Assembly (NCBI RefSeq): GCF_004135205.1
Contig: NZ_CP035490.1
Location: forward strand, 6,253,501 to 6,317,500
Reading direction: 5' to 3'
DNA: 64,000 nucleotides
DNA from: Hahella sp. KA22
Lineage (GTDB): Bacteria > Pseudomonadota > Gammaproteobacteria > Pseudomonadales > Oleiphilaceae
Shown here piece after piece: positions 17,677 to 27,866 of the stretch (positions are counted from its first letter, which is position 1; the number at the start of each line of letters is the position of its first letter). The notes beneath the pieces are model-generated. The model ran no database searches. It saw nothing but the letters and a program-made list of their open reading frames with translations, and had not been told where the DNA came from. A program made the position numbers and the translations under genes.

Positions 17677-18774
17677 CTACTTGGGAAGCTCTCCTTCCAC
17701 GCCTTCCACATACCAGTTCAGGGAGAGCAGATCCTCATCGCTCATCACTTCGCCGGCAGGCACTTTGACTGCGCCGCTTTGATCTTTGACCGGTCCCTGG
17801 AAGGGGTGCAGTTTACCGTCGATGATCGCCTGCTTGCGCTCTTCCACCAGTTTGACGACATCTTCCGGAATCGCAGGGTTTAAAGGCGCCAGCGCCGTCG
17901 CCCCGCTCGCCAGGCCGCCCCAGAAGTCGGTTGACGTCCAGGAGCCGTCCATCACTGATTTCACTTTCTCCAGATAGACCGGTCCCCAGTTATGGGTCGC
18001 CGCTGTCAGATGCGCGTCTTTGCCGTACAGAGACATATCGGAGTGATAGCCGAACGCATACACGCCTTTGGCTTGCGCCGCCTGTATAGGTCCAGGGGAG
18101 TCCGTGTGCTGGTTAATGATATCCGCGCCTTGCAGAATCAATGTTTCCGCCGCTTCCCGCTCTTTCGCCGGATCGTACCAGGAACTGACCCAAACCACTT
18201 TCACTACCGCTTTCGGATTGACGCTGCGCAGACCTTGCGTGAAGGCGTCGATGCCGCGCACCACCTCGGGAATCGGGAAAGAGCCGACATACCCAATAAC
18301 ATTGGACTTAGTCATCTTGCCAGCGATAACGCCGGTCAGGTAACGGCCTTCATAAATACGGTCGAAGTAAGTGCCCACATTCTTGGCGCGCTTGTAACCG
18401 CTGGCGTGCTCGAATTTAACTTTGGGAAACTGTTTGGCCACTTTCAGGGTTGGATTCATGTAGCCGAAGGAGGTGGTGAAAATCAGATCGTTGCCGGACT
18501 TGGCCAACTGACGGATCACGCGCTCCGCATCCGCGCCTTCCGCGACGCTCTCGACATAGGTGGTTTTCACTTTGTCGCCGAGCTGCTCTTCAACGTATTT
18601 GCGCGCCTTGTCGTGAGAGTATGTCCAGCCCGCGTCGCCCGTAGGTCCGACATAGACGAAACCGACTTTCACCGGTTCCGCCGCCGTCACGGACTGCGCC
18701 GACATAAACAGCGCCAGTGCGACGCCTGCGGCTTTGGCGAAGCGCTGCGCCAACGATTTCATTTCTTGCTTCAT
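17677..18774 (-). CDS. BMP-family substrate-binding protein of a purine/nucleoside ABC importer
   Basis: A 365-residue periplasmic binding protein with a signal peptide (cut after VTAA, before EPVKVGFVYVGP). The family pattern is GPTGDAGWTYSHDKAR near the N-terminus, then GNDLIFTTSFGYMN, GRYLTGVIAGKM and GADIINQHTDSPGPIQAA. BMP (Med/PnrA-like) proteins bind purine nucleosides or bases. It is last of four importer genes in order ATPase, permease, permease, binding protein, and 88 bases upstream of the purine deaminase, so a purine base is the probable cargo. Confidence 0.9.
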   Translation of the reverse strand: MKQEMKSLAQRFAKAAGVALALFMSAQSVTAAEPVKVGFVYVGPTGDAGWTYSHDKARKYVEEQLGDKVKTTYVESVAEGADAERVIRQLAKSGNDLIFTTSFGYMNPTLKVAKQFPKVKFEHASGYKRAKNVGTYFDRIYEGRYLTGVIAGKMTKSNVIGYVGSFPIPEVVRGIDAFTQGLRSVNPKAVVKVVWVSSWYDPAKEREAAETLILQGADIINQHTDSPGPIQAAQAKGVYAFGYHSDMSLYGKDAHLTAATHNWGPVYLEKVKSVMDGSWTSTDFWGGLASGATALAPLNPAIPEDVVKLVEERKQAIIDGKLHPFQGPVKDQSGAVKVPAGEVMSDEDLLSLNWYVEGVEGELPK

Positions 18775-18875
18775 ACAATGTAACCCCTTCAGCAGGATAG
18801 TTTTTGAGTTATCCGCAGCTCCTTGCGCATCGCCTGACCCAGGCCTTCCGGGCCTGGCGCGTAATCCATCGACCG

Positions 18876-19802
18876 TTAGTCCGCCGGGTGAAACGGTTTG
18901 CCCAGCGATACCGGGGCGTAGAGTTTTACCCTGGCTTTATCCGAGGACAGCAGCACCAATACCACGATGGTCGCAAGGTACGGCATGATCGCCAGCAAAT
19001 TCGGCGACACCGAAAAGCCCAGCCCCTGCGCGACCAGATGCATGATGCTGAAAGCGCCAAACAAGTATGCCCCCAGCAATACCCTCTCGGCTTTCCAACT
19101 GGCGAACACCACCAGCGCCAGAGCAATCCAGCCGCGTCCGGCGGTCATGTTCTCCGCCCACAACGGGGTATAGGCCAGCGATAAGTAGGCGCCCGCGAGT
19201 CCCGCCATGGCCCCGCCGAACATCACCGCCAGATAGCGAATCTTGAACACCGGCAGGCCCGTAGCCTTGGCGGATTGCGGCGACTCGCCCACTGCTTTCA
19301 GCGCTAATCCGGCATGCGAGCGATTCAAAAACAGGTAAACGCCGACAAAAAGCCCGAATGAAAGATAGACCAGCGGATCATGACTGAACAGAATGCGACC
19401 AACGAAAGGAATGTCGGAGAGTAAAGGAATATGCCAGGGCTCGATGCCAACCAGCGGCGTGCCGACATAGTCGCTGCCGACAAACGCGCTGAGACCGGTT
19501 CCGAAAATAGTCAAAGCCAACCCCGTGGCGACCTGGTTGGCGCTTAAGTTAAGCGCGATAAAGCCGAATAACAGAGACATCATCAGTCCCGCCGCCATGG
19601 CGAAGGTGACGCCCAGCCACAGATTGCCGGTCTCCAGGGCGGCAATGAAGCCAATCACCGCTCCCATCAGCATCATGCCTTCCTGGCCCAGATTGAGCAC
19701 ACCGGACTTTTCACACACCATCTCGCCCAGCGCGACAAGGATCAACGGCGTGCCCGTGCGCACGGTGGCGTACAGAATGTTGACTATCAGATCATAATCC
19801 AT
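18876..19802 (-). CDS. ABC importer permease (BPD_transp_2), second subunit
   Basis: A 308-residue membrane protein with eight to ten hydrophobic segments. The conserved core is LVALGEMVCEKSGVLNLGQEGMMLMGAVIGF and the loop GTPLVGIEPWHIPLL. This is the branched-chain/ribose-type permease superfamily found with BMP binding proteins (the YufQ/NupC type). It ends close to the BMP gene and starts 12 bases after the other permease. It forms the transmembrane pore with that gene's product. Confidence 0.9.
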   Translation of the reverse strand: MDYDLIVNILYATVRTGTPLILVALGEMVCEKSGVLNLGQEGMMLMGAVIGFIAALETGNLWLGVTFAMAAGLMMSLLFGFIALNLSANQVATGLALTIFGTGLSAFVGSDYVGTPLVGIEPWHIPLLSDIPFVGRILFSHDPLVYLSFGLFVGVYLFLNRSHAGLALKAVGESPQSAKATGLPVFKIRYLAVMFGGAMAGLAGAYLSLAYTPLWAENMTAGRGWIALALVVFASWKAERVLLGAYLFGAFSIMHLVAQGLGFSVSPNLLAIMPYLATIVVLVLLSSDKARVKLYAPVSLGKPFHPAD

Positions 19803-19814
19803 GACGACGCCCCG

Positions 19815-20951
19815 TTATTGTGAATGCGTGGAGAGGTTTGCGTCAGCGCCGTTCACCAGAGCCGCGGACGACGGCTTGCGCATGGCGTTGAAACGCGGAT
19901 TCAGGCGTATGCGATAAGCGATCAGCACATCGCAGGCCAGCAGGAAAAACAGCAACATGCCCTGGAACAGGCCCGTCAGCGCCAGCGGCAGGTTCAACTC
20001 AATCTGCACCAGCTCGCCGCCGATATAGATCAGCGCCATCAACATGCTCGCCAGAAGAATGCCTACTGGATGCAAACGCCCCAGAAAGGCGACGATAATC
20101 GCTGCGTAGCCGTAGCCCGGCGATACCTGAGGCACCAGCTGCCCGATCGGCCCCGTCACTTCGCATACGCCCGCCAGCCCGGCCAAAGCGCCGCTCAGCA
20201 GCAGCGCCAGCCACACCAGACGGCGTTCTTTAAAGCCGGCGAAGTGAGCGGCGCGAGTGTCCAGTCCCAGCACTTTGATCTGAAATCCAACGAAGGTCTT
20301 GCTCAGCAGCACCCACACCGCCACCAGAGCGAACAATGCGAACAGAATACCGATATGCATGCGGCTGTCTTCCAGCAACAAAGGCAAAGTCACGGCTTCA
20401 GTGAATAGAGCGGACTCGGGAAAATTGAAACCGCCCGGGTCTTTGAGAGGCCCATGCACGCTGAACAGAAGCAAATTCAGGGCGATATAGTTCAGCATGA
20501 TGGTGGTAAGTATCTCATTGGTGTTGAAATGGGTTTTCAACAGTGCGGGAATCGCCGCCCACGCCATGCCCGCCAGCGCACCCGCCACCAACACCAGCGG
20601 CAGAGCGAGTGCGGAATCGCTTTCCAGAAACTGCAGCGCTAAGGCGCCGCCGGCCAACGCGCCCAATAAGAGCTGTCCTTCCGCCCCGATATTCCAGACT
20701 TTACCCCGATAACACACCGCCAACCCCAGGGCGCACAGCATGATCGGCGCGGCTTTCACTCCCAGCTCGGTCCAGCCGTACAAGTCCGATACCGGCGCTA
20801 TAAAGAAGGTATATAAAGTTTGCAGCGGGTCTTTACCCAACGCCCAAAACAAGATGGAGCCGGTAATCAGCGTCAAGGTTCCCGCCAATATGGGAGAGAG
20901 ATACGCCATCCAGCGGGAGTCGTCTACGCGACGCTCCAGTTTAAAAATCAT
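19815..20951 (-). CDS. ABC importer permease (BPD_transp_2), first subunit
   Basis: A 378-residue integral membrane protein with about ten helices. Family segments include KAAPIMLCALGLAVCYRGKVWNIGAEGQLLLGAL and the ALLKTHFNTNEILTTIMLNYIALNLL stretch typical of BMP-linked permeases (YufP type). The N-terminal helix starts near LSPILAGTLTLITGSILFWALG. It partners the 308-residue permease and the ATPase upstream. Confidence 0.9.
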   Translation of the reverse strand: MIFKLERRVDDSRWMAYLSPILAGTLTLITGSILFWALGKDPLQTLYTFFIAPVSDLYGWTELGVKAAPIMLCALGLAVCYRGKVWNIGAEGQLLLGALAGGALALQFLESDSALALPLVLVAGALAGMAWAAIPALLKTHFNTNEILTTIMLNYIALNLLLFSVHGPLKDPGGFNFPESALFTEAVTLPLLLEDSRMHIGILFALFALVAVWVLLSKTFVGFQIKVLGLDTRAAHFAGFKERRLVWLALLLSGALAGLAGVCEVTGPIGQLVPQVSPGYGYAAIIVAFLGRLHPVGILLASMLMALIYIGGELVQIELNLPLALTGLFQGMLLFFLLACDVLIAYRIRLNPRFNAMRKPSSAALVNGADANLSTHSQ

Positions 20952-21001
20952 TGCCCGGCCCCCTTCGCTAACACGTCTGCTTCGTTATGCTCTCTCATCC
21001 C

Positions 21002-22582
21002 TCAGGCCCCCACCGCGTGTTGCGGCGCGGGCTGGGACGACTCCAGAAAGTCGCCCCCCATCCAACCCCCGACTTCTGCGATGGTTGTTCCCCTGGTCTC
21101 TTTAATCGGCGAGATCTTACCCACGTAAAGAGCGCATATGCGGTCGCTGATGGCGAACAACTCGTCCAGATCTTCTGACACCACCAGAATAGCAGCGCCA
21201 CGATCGCGGAGTTCGATCAACGCTTTGTGAATCGCCAGCGCAGCGCCCACATCCACGCCCCATGTCGGATGCGCGGCGATCAGAAGCTTAGGATTCTGCA
21301 GGATTTCGCGGCCAATGATGAACTTTTGCAGGTTGCCCCCGGAGAGGCATTTAGCATGCGTTTCCGTGTTGGGCGCTTTGACGTTGAAGCGGGCACGCAC
21401 GGTTTCAGCGAATTTGCGCACCGCCGGCATGCTGATCAGGCCCGCTTTGGTCAACCCCTGAAAATAACCGGTCAACAGTCCATTCTCTTTCAGGCTCATA
21501 TCCGGCACGGCGCCGCGGCCCAGTCGCTCTTCCGGCACAAAGCCCACTCCCAGTTTGCGGCGCTGCCCGGACGTCATCGCCGCCACCGGCTGCGTCAGCA
21601 GACGAATCGCTGCGGGGGAGTCCACCACCACCGTTTCCCCGCTCAGCGCCGCCAGCAATTCTTCCTGCCCATTGCCGGCCACACCCGCCACACCGAGAAT
21701 TTCACCGGCTTTCACGGTGAAGCTAAGGGACTCCAGATTGACGCCAAAAGGGTCATCCGTCTTCACCGACAGGTTCTCTACAATTAAATAGTCTTCGCCG
21801 CCGGTCGTCTTCTCATGCTCCGCATGCACCGGCGTATCATCCCCCACCATCAGACGAGCGATGCTGTGATTGGTTTCCTCCGCCGGAACGCAATGACCGC
21901 TGACTCTGCCCGCCCGCAAAATGGTGGCGCTGTCGCACAGGGAGCGCACTTCATTCAGCTTATGGCTTATAAATAGAATGCTGCAGCCTTCCCGGGACAG
22001 TTGGCGCAGAGTGGCGAATAGCTGGTCGACTTCTTGAGGCGTTAATACTGAGGTCGGCTCATCCAGGATCAGCAGCTTGATATCCTGTAGCAGGCAGCGC
22101 ACGATTTCCACCCGCTGACGTTCGCCGATAGATAAGGTATGCACCAGCCGGTCCGGGTTCAACGCCATGCCGTATTTGTCGGAGACCTCGCTAATGCGGC
22201 GGGACAAAGCAGCGCGGTCGCGCACCTGTTCTTTGGGCAGGCTGAGAGAAATGTTCTCGGCGACGGTAAGCGTTTCAAACAGAGAGAAGTGCTGGAACAC
22301 CATGCCGATGCCCAATCTGCGCGCCGCCGCCGGATCGGCGATCTCCACCGGCTCGCCTTCCCAATAAATGACGCCGGCGTCAGGCCGGGTAACCCCGTAG
22401 ATAATTTTCATTAAGGTGCTTTTGCCCGCCCCGTTTTCGCCAAGAAGTGCGTGCACTTCGCCAGGACGGATGTTTAGATGAGCGCGATCATTGGCCAGGC
22501 AGCCAGGATACTGCTTGGTGATTCCCTGTAGCTGCAGCCGGTAGTCCTTACTCGGCGGAGGAAGATCAATATCGATTGTCAT
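21002..22582 (-). CDS. Double-domain ABC ATPase of the purine/nucleoside importer
   Basis: A 526-residue cytoplasmic ATPase with two nucleotide-binding domains in tandem. Domain 1 has a Walker [13 protein letters not shown] near residue 50, signature [11 protein letters not shown] and Walker [12 protein letters not shown]. Domain 2 has a degenerate P-loop region ([15 protein letters not shown]), signature [15 protein letters not shown] and [15 protein letters not shown]. This is the layout of YufO/RbsA-type importers. It is the first gene of the minus-strand run, and its start faces the regulatory region with RutR-box-like sites. Confidence 0.93.
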   Translation of the reverse strand: MTIDIDLPPPSKDYRLQLQGITKQYPGCLANDRAHLNIRPGEVHALLGENGAGKSTLMKIIYGVTRPDAGVIYWEGEPVEIADPAAARRLGIGMVFQHFSLFETLTVAENISLSLPKEQVRDRAALSRRISEVSDKYGMALNPDRLVHTLSIGERQRVEIVRCLLQDIKLLILDEPTSVLTPQEVDQLFATLRQLSREGCSILFISHKLNEVRSLCDSATILRAGRVSGHCVPAEETNHSIARLMVGDDTPVHAEHEKTTGGEDYLIVENLSVKTDDPFGVNLESLSFTVKAGEILGVAGVAGNGQEELLAALSGETVVVDSPAAIRLLTQPVAAMTSGQRRKLGVGFVPEERLGRGAVPDMSLKENGLLTGYFQGLTKAGLISMPAVRKFAETVRARFNVKAPNTETHAKCLSGGNLQKFIIGREILQNPKLLIAAHPTWGVDVGAALAIHKALIELRDRGAAILVVSEDLDELFAISDRICALYVGKISPIKETRGTTIAEVGGWMGGDFLESSQPAPQHAVGA

Positions 22583-22772
22583 GCGCTGCCAAGCCTCTTT
22601 GGAATATTTCTGCTGTTTTTATTCTGTCCGGCTCCGGGGTCTGACGCCGGCCCAGGTCAAACAGGGGCCGCATCATCAACATAAACCCCGGCAATTTCAA
22701 CCGCCCGAGCCCGCTATTTCAGTGGGCTCAGACCGCCTTATGCCGGTTTGCGTTCATTCCGAATGCAAATTT

Positions 22773-22788
22773 TTGGCCAATTGGTCAG
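22773..22788. promoter_or_regulatory. RutR-box-like operator 1
   Basis: TTGGCCAATTGGTCAG matches the E. coli RutR consensus TTGACCANNTGGTCAA at 12 of 14 defined positions. It is centred 27 bases from the second box. Confidence 0.65.
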
Positions 22789-22799
22789 TTTTTTCTTAT

Positions 22800-22815
22800 T
22801 TGACCAATTGATCAA
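22800..22815. promoter_or_regulatory. RutR-box-like operator 2
   Basis: TTGACCAATTGATCAA matches the RutR consensus at 13 of 14 defined positions. It abuts the candidate -35 element at 22818, so binding here should block or reshape initiation toward xdhA. A weaker copy, CTGACCATGTAGACAA, lies at 22923-22938. Confidence 0.7.
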
Positions 22816-23077
22816 CTTTGGCAAAACATTTGCTAACCTTACATTATCGCCATTAATCGCCTAATGTTCGATCAGATCTGACTTGAACTATAGGTTGACC
22901 GAATTTGTATGTAAATAATAACCTGACCATGTAGACAAGTTTTTTAAAGGGCGTAAGCTATAAGGACAGGCGTGAAAAACCAGCGACTGCCTGCGTGTAA
23001 TATTAAGCGGCGTCATGTGGACGTTATAACAAAAAAATTTTAGTAAGCTGTATATAAAAAGATCAAGGTACGCCACG

Positions 23078-24547
23078 GTGATTCGATTTTTACTCAACGA
23101 CGACGCCTTAGAGCTCGACAATTTTGACCCGGATTTGACCATTTTAGAGTTCTTGCGCACCAATAAGGGGCTAACCGGAACCAAGGAGGGCTGCGCATCC
23201 GGCGATTGCGGCGCCTGCACTGCAGTGCTCGCCACAGAAGAGAACGGCGTATTAACCTACCGCTCCATCAATACTTGTATTACCTTCCTGGGCGCACTGC
23301 ACGGCAAACAGCTCATCACCGTTGAATATCTTAACCGGCGCGGAAACCTGCATCCCGTACAGCAGGCGATGGTGGATCAGCACGGTTCTCAATGCGGTTT
23401 CTGCACACCGGGCTTCGTCATGTCCCTGTACGCCCTGTATCAGCATAAACAGCAGAAGGCGGACACGCGCGCCTGCTCACGTCAGGAAGGAGAGGCCTAT
23501 CTGGCCGGCAATCTGTGCCGCTGCACCGGCTATCGGCCTATTCTGGACGCCGCGCGGCAAGCCACCTCTGCTGAGCAACTGGCGCAAATCAAAGAAGATG
23601 AGGCCGCCATCTGCGCCAGACTGGCCGCTATCAAAGCTCAGGGGCCTGGTTCCGTGACTCGTGACGACCAAGGCGTCGCCAAGCACTTTCACCTGCCGAC
23701 GAATCTGGATCAGCTCGCCCAGTTTTACGACGCGGCCCCAAGCGCCCGCCTGCTGGCGGGAGGCACCGATCTGGCGCTGGAAGTCACTCAGCAATTGAAG
23801 CAACTCGACAACATTATCTATGTCGGCGCGGTCGACGAAATGAACGCGTTGACAGTGACTGAAGACACGCTGGAAATCGGCGCGGCCGTCACCTATGAAC
23901 GCGCCATGTCCGCGCTGTCACAGGAATATCCCGATATGGAGCCGTTTCTGGAACGCCTGGGCTCAATGCAGGTGCGCAATCAGGGCACCCTGGGCGGCAA
24001 CATCGGAAACGCCTCCCCTATCGGCGACATGCCGCCCGTACTGCTGGCGTTAAATGCGGAATTGACGCTGCGCAAAGGCGACCAGAGTCGTCGGCTTCCT
24101 ATTGATCAGTTTTTCCTGGACTACAAGAAAACGGCGTTGCAGCCTGGCGAATTCATTGCATCTATCCGCATTCCCCGCGCTCAAGCAAACGCCAGCCTGC
24201 ATTTATATAAAGTCAGTAAACGTCTGGAGGATGATATTTCCGCCGTGTGCCTGGCGTGTTATATCCAAATCGAAAACGGCTCAGTGGCTAACATCCGACT
24301 TGGCGTCGGCGGCATGGCGGCGATACCCAAGCGGGCCACGCTCACCGAGCAGGCCATGCTTGGCCAACCCTGGACGTCGGACACTATCAGCGCCGCTCAG
24401 GCGGCCATAACACAGGAGTTTTCGCCTTTGAGCGATGTCCGCGCCAGCGCTGATTACCGGCGTAAAGTGGCTGCGAATCTGTTGCAGCGGTTGTATATTG
24501 AAAGCGCCAATGGGGCGGTGGCGACGAGGGTATTTCACTATGCGTGA
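23078..24547 (+). CDS. xdhA: Xanthine dehydrogenase small subunit (2Fe-2S and FAD)
   Basis: A 489-residue subunit that passes electrons from the molybdenum centre to NAD+. N-terminal [2Fe-2S] domain: GCASGDCGACTAV. Second [2Fe-2S] domain: QCGFCTPGFVMS and NLCRCTGYRPI. FAD domain from ~200 with LLAGGTDLALEV and RNQGTLGGNIGNASPIGDMPP. The start is GTG with AAGG ten bases upstream. It is first gene of the catabolic run and overlaps xdhB by eight bases, so the two are translationally coupled. Confidence 0.96.
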   Translation: MIRFLLNDDALELDNFDPDLTILEFLRTNKGLTGTKEGCASGDCGACTAVLATEENGVLTYRSINTCITFLGALHGKQLITVEYLNRRGNLHPVQQAMVDQHGSQCGFCTPGFVMSLYALYQHKQQKADTRACSRQEGEAYLAGNLCRCTGYRPILDAARQATSAEQLAQIKEDEAAICARLAAIKAQGPGSVTRDDQGVAKHFHLPTNLDQLAQFYDAAPSARLLAGGTDLALEVTQQLKQLDNIIYVGAVDEMNALTVTEDTLEIGAAVTYERAMSALSQEYPDMEPFLERLGSMQVRNQGTLGGNIGNASPIGDMPPVLLALNAELTLRKGDQSRRLPIDQFFLDYKKTALQPGEFIASIRIPRAQANASLHLYKVSKRLEDDISAVCLACYIQIENGSVANIRLGVGGMAAIPKRATLTEQAMLGQPWTSDTISAAQAAITQEFSPLSDVRASADYRRKVAANLLQRLYIESANGAVATRVFHYA

Positions 24548-26960
24548 TCTGTTGAACAAGCTCGGCAAACCACTTGAGGTGAAGTTGGACGGCGCACCGA
24601 CTGCCGATACGCATCTGGAACAAACCCAAGGTACTCCCAAAGCGGGGCGCAACGCCAAGCACGACAGCGCGCATAAACACGTAGCCGGCGAAGCCCAATA
24701 CATCGACGACCGCTTCTCTCACGCGGGTCAACTCTATGGCTGTGTGGGCAAAAGCCCTCACGCCCACGCCCGCATCCTTTCCATGAATCTGGACAAAGTA
24801 CGCACGGCGCCCGGCGTCCTGTGCGTGATTACCGCCGACGACATACCCGGACATCTGGATATCGGTCCGGTGTTCCCTGGCGATATGCTGCTGGCCAAGG
24901 ATAAGGTGGAGTTTGTCGGTCAGCCTCTGTTCGCCGTCGCCGCGGAAAGCCATAATGCCGCCCGCCGCGCCGTTAAACTGGCGGAAGTTGACTATGAAGT
25001 CTTGCCAGCGACCCTCACTATTGAAGACGCCCTGCAACAACAACTGTTTGTGCGTCCGCCTCATCAAATGCGTCTGGGCGAACCGGAAGCGGCGCTCGCC
25101 AGCGCGCCTAACTGGTTAAGCGGCGATATTGAGGTTGGCGGACAGGAACACTTTTATCTGGAAGGTCAGATTTCCCTGGCGATTCCAGATGAAGACGGCG
25201 GCATGCAGATTTTCTCCTCCAGCCAGCACCCTTCGGAAGTACAGAAACTGGTGGCGGAAGTGCTCGACGTCCCCTTCAATCGCATTACCGTCGACGTACG
25301 GCGTATGGGCGGCGGTTTCGGCGGCAAAGAGACGCAGGCCGCGCCCTGGGCCTGCCTCGCTGCGGTGCTGGCGCGTAAAAGCGGCCGTCCGGTCAAGTTC
25401 CGCCTCAGCCGTAGCGACGACATGGAGATGACCGGCAAACGCCATCACTTCCATAACCATTTCGATGTGGGCTTTGACGACGAAGGCCGCATACTCGCCG
25501 CCGATATTACCGTGAATGGCCTGTGCGGGTACTCACCGGACCTGTCCGACGCTATCGTCGACCGCGCCATGTTCCATGCGGATAACGCTTACTACCTGGC
25601 TAACGCCAACATTATCGGCAACCGCTGCAAGACTCACACAGTGTCCAACACCGCGTTTCGCGGCTTCGGCGGACCGCAGGGCATGATGGCGGCGGAAGCC
25701 ATGATCGAGGCGATCGCCCGTCGCGTCGGTAAAGATCCAGCGGAAGTACGCCTGTTGAACTATTACCGGGAAGATCATGAGCGCTATGACTTCAAGCAGG
25801 GCGGTTATGACGTCACGCCCTACCATCAGAAAGTAGAGCAGAACCTCATTCCGCTGATGACTCGCAAGTTGATGGCGGATGCGGACTATCATGCTCGCAA
25901 AAATGCCATTCGCGCTTTTAACAAATCCAGCCCGATCCTGAAAAAGGGTCTGGCGCTGACGCCGGTGAAATTCGGCATCTCCTTCACCGTGCAGCACCTT
26001 AACCAGGCTGGCGCGCTGATTCATATCTATACCGACGGCAGTATTCACCTGAACCATGGCGGCACTGAAATGGGCCAGGGCCTGTACACCAAGGTGGCGC
26101 AGATCGTGGCGCAGGAATTCCAGGTCGATATGGAGCACATCATTGTTTCCGCCGCGCGTACGGATAAAGTTCCCAACACCTCGCCGACCGCAGCGTCCTC
26201 AGGCACAGACCTGAACGGCAAGGCGGCGCAGAACGCCGCGCAAAAACTCAAAGGCCGCCTGATCGAATTCGCCTGCGAGCAGTATCAGGCCACGCCGGAG
26301 CAGATTCACTTCGCGGATAATCACGTCCATGTGGGCGAGCGGACATTTCCGTTCGCTGAATTCATTCAGCAGGCTTACATGGGCCGTGTGTCTCTGTCCG
26401 CCACCGGCTTCTATAAAACGCCGAAGATCCATTATGATCGCGACACCGCGTCCGGCCGCCCCTTCTTTTACTTCGCCAATGGCGTCGCCGCGGCGGAAGT
26501 GGTGGTCGACACCTTGACCGGCGAGTACAAAGTGCTGCGGGCGGACATTCTGCATGACGTGGGCAAATCGCTGAACCCGGCGATCGACATCGGCCAGATT
26601 GAAGGCGGCTTTATTCAGGGCATGGGCTGGCTCACCACCGAAGAGGTGTGCTGGGACGCCAATGGCCGTCTGCTCAGCAACAGCCCGGCGAACTACAAGA
26701 TTCCCACCCTGGGAGATCTGCCGGAAGTCCTGAACGTTGAGCTATTGCCGGACGAACCCAACCGAGAGGAAACTATTTATCATTCCAAAGCGGTGGGCGA
26801 GCCGCCGTTCATGCTGGCGATGTCAGTCTGGTGCGCCCTCAAAGACGCGATTTCCAGCCTGAGCGATTACCGCATTGACGCGCCGCTGCATACGCCGGCG
26901 ACGCCAGAACGGGTATTGGCGGCGGTTGAGGCGACATTGAGCGCCGCCAAGGGAGAATAA
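24540..26960 (+). CDS. xdhB: Xanthine dehydrogenase large subunit (molybdopterin)
   Basis: An 806-residue molybdenum-cofactor subunit that hydroxylates hypoxanthine and xanthine to urate. Motifs: RRMGGGFGGKETQ in the first Moco-binding part, NTAFRGFGGPQGM with the arginine that positions purines, GGTEMGQGLYTKVAQI, and KAVGEPPFML near the C-terminus carrying the catalytic glutamate. The ATG at 24540 overlaps the end of xdhA; reading frames further upstream inside xdhA are not used. Confidence 0.96.
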   Translation: MRDLLNKLGKPLEVKLDGAPTADTHLEQTQGTPKAGRNAKHDSAHKHVAGEAQYIDDRFSHAGQLYGCVGKSPHAHARILSMNLDKVRTAPGVLCVITADDIPGHLDIGPVFPGDMLLAKDKVEFVGQPLFAVAAESHNAARRAVKLAEVDYEVLPATLTIEDALQQQLFVRPPHQMRLGEPEAALASAPNWLSGDIEVGGQEHFYLEGQISLAIPDEDGGMQIFSSSQHPSEVQKLVAEVLDVPFNRITVDVRRMGGGFGGKETQAAPWACLAAVLARKSGRPVKFRLSRSDDMEMTGKRHHFHNHFDVGFDDEGRILAADITVNGLCGYSPDLSDAIVDRAMFHADNAYYLANANIIGNRCKTHTVSNTAFRGFGGPQGMMAAEAMIEAIARRVGKDPAEVRLLNYYREDHERYDFKQGGYDVTPYHQKVEQNLIPLMTRKLMADADYHARKNAIRAFNKSSPILKKGLALTPVKFGISFTVQHLNQAGALIHIYTDGSIHLNHGGTEMGQGLYTKVAQIVAQEFQVDMEHIIVSAARTDKVPNTSPTAASSGTDLNGKAAQNAAQKLKGRLIEFACEQYQATPEQIHFADNHVHVGERTFPFAEFIQQAYMGRVSLSATGFYKTPKIHYDRDTASGRPFFYFANGVAAAEVVVDTLTGEYKVLRADILHDVGKSLNPAIDIGQIEGGFIQGMGWLTTEEVCWDANGRLLSNSPANYKIPTLGDLPEVLNVELLPDEPNREETIYHSKAVGEPPFMLAMSVWCALKDAISSLSDYRIDAPLHTPATPERVLAAVEATLSAAKGE

Positions 26961-26963
26961 GCC

Positions 26964-27866
26964 ATGTACAGGGAGCAATGGTTCGAAGTCACCCAGCGGC
27001 TCAGCCGCTCCGGGCAGCCCTTTGTGCTGATCACGCTAATCGGCGCGCGCGGCTCTACGCCCCGGGACAGTGGAACCAAGATGGTCGTGTCCGCCGACGC
27101 CACCTTCGACACCATCGGCGGCGGTCACCTGGAGTTCAAGGCCACCGCCATGGCGCGGGAGATGTTGGCGAAGCAGGATTACAGTCAGCGCATGGAAAAC
27201 TTCCCTCTGGGCGCCAGCCTGGGCCAGTGCTGCGGCGGCAGCGCCACCGTTCTGTTCGAAGCCTTTGCGCCCTGCCCCACGCAGATCGCACTATTCGGCG
27301 CCGGCCATGTCGCCAAAGCGCTGGTGACGATCCTGGCGGATCTGCCGGTGCAAGTAACCTGGATCGACTCCCGGGAAGAGCTGTTTCCTGAAACCCTTCC
27401 CGCCAATACTCAAAAACGCGTAGACGCCTATCCCTGCGATGTGATCGACGATCTGCCGGACAACTTTTATTACCTGATCCTGACCCATAACCATCAGCTG
27501 GATTACGAACTGGCGGAAAAGATTCTGCGCCAGGACCGCTTCGCCTATCTGGGCCTAATCGGTTCCACCACCAAGTGGGCGCGCTTCCGCCAGCGATTCG
27601 ACTATCGCGGCGTGGACTCCAGTCAGGTCGAGCGCGTGAGCTGTCCGGTAGGCCTGTCCGCCGTCCCTGGCAAGCAGCCGATGGAAGTGGCGGTGTCCAT
27701 CGCCGCTGAACTGATCGGCCTGTACCACACTTCCGAGAGCCCCACGCAACAGGGCGTGGCCTGGAAAGACATCAAAAGCTGGGCCGCCGATCAGGCAGAG
27801 CCGCGCGACGCCAGCGACACGGACGCTTCAACGTCAACGCAAACATCCTCAGGAGAGACTTTATGA
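26964..27866 (+). CDS. xdhC: Xanthine dehydrogenase accessory protein XdhC
   Basis: A 300-residue chaperone that inserts sulfurated molybdenum cofactor into XdhB. It shows the XdhC/CoxI beginning GARGSTPRDSGTKMVV, GGGHLEFKA, a GQCCGG cysteine pair proposed to hold the cofactor, and a C-terminal Rossmann-like part with LFGAGHVAKAL and YLGLIGSTTKWARF. Three bases follow xdhB, and its stop overlaps the allB start (ATGA). Confidence 0.95.
   Translation: MYREQWFEVTQRLSRSGQPFVLITLIGARGSTPRDSGTKMVVSADATFDTIGGGHLEFKATAMAREMLAKQDYSQRMENFPLGASLGQCCGGSATVLFEAFAPCPTQIALFGAGHVAKALVTILADLPVQVTWIDSREELFPETLPANTQKRVDAYPCDVIDDLPDNFYYLILTHNHQLDYELAEKILRQDRFAYLGLIGSTTKWARFRQRFDYRGVDSSQVERVSCPVGLSAVPGKQPMEVAVSIAAELIGLYHTSESPTQQGVAWKDIKSWAADQAEPRDASDTDASTSTQTSSGETL

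Larger units (their letters stand above)
22583..23077. other. Divergent control region of the purine island
   Basis: A 495-base spacer between the importer ATPase and xdhA, with no gene. It holds two RutR-box-like palindromes, a weaker third, and a plausible plus-strand promoter TTGGCA (22818) - 18 bases - CATTAT (22842), which would give a 5' leader of about 220 bases. AT-rich DNA with TATATAAA also lies close to xdhA (around 23050). Confidence 0.6.

Noticed and set aside
22888-23235. 115-codon minus-strand frame over the start of xdhA
   Set aside because: It lies antisense to the conserved 2Fe-2S domain, has no ribosome site and occupies the control region.
24435-24539. Longer N-terminus for xdhB
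   Set aside because: It would lie inside xdhA. The ATG at 24540 gives the family-like start and the usual short overlap.
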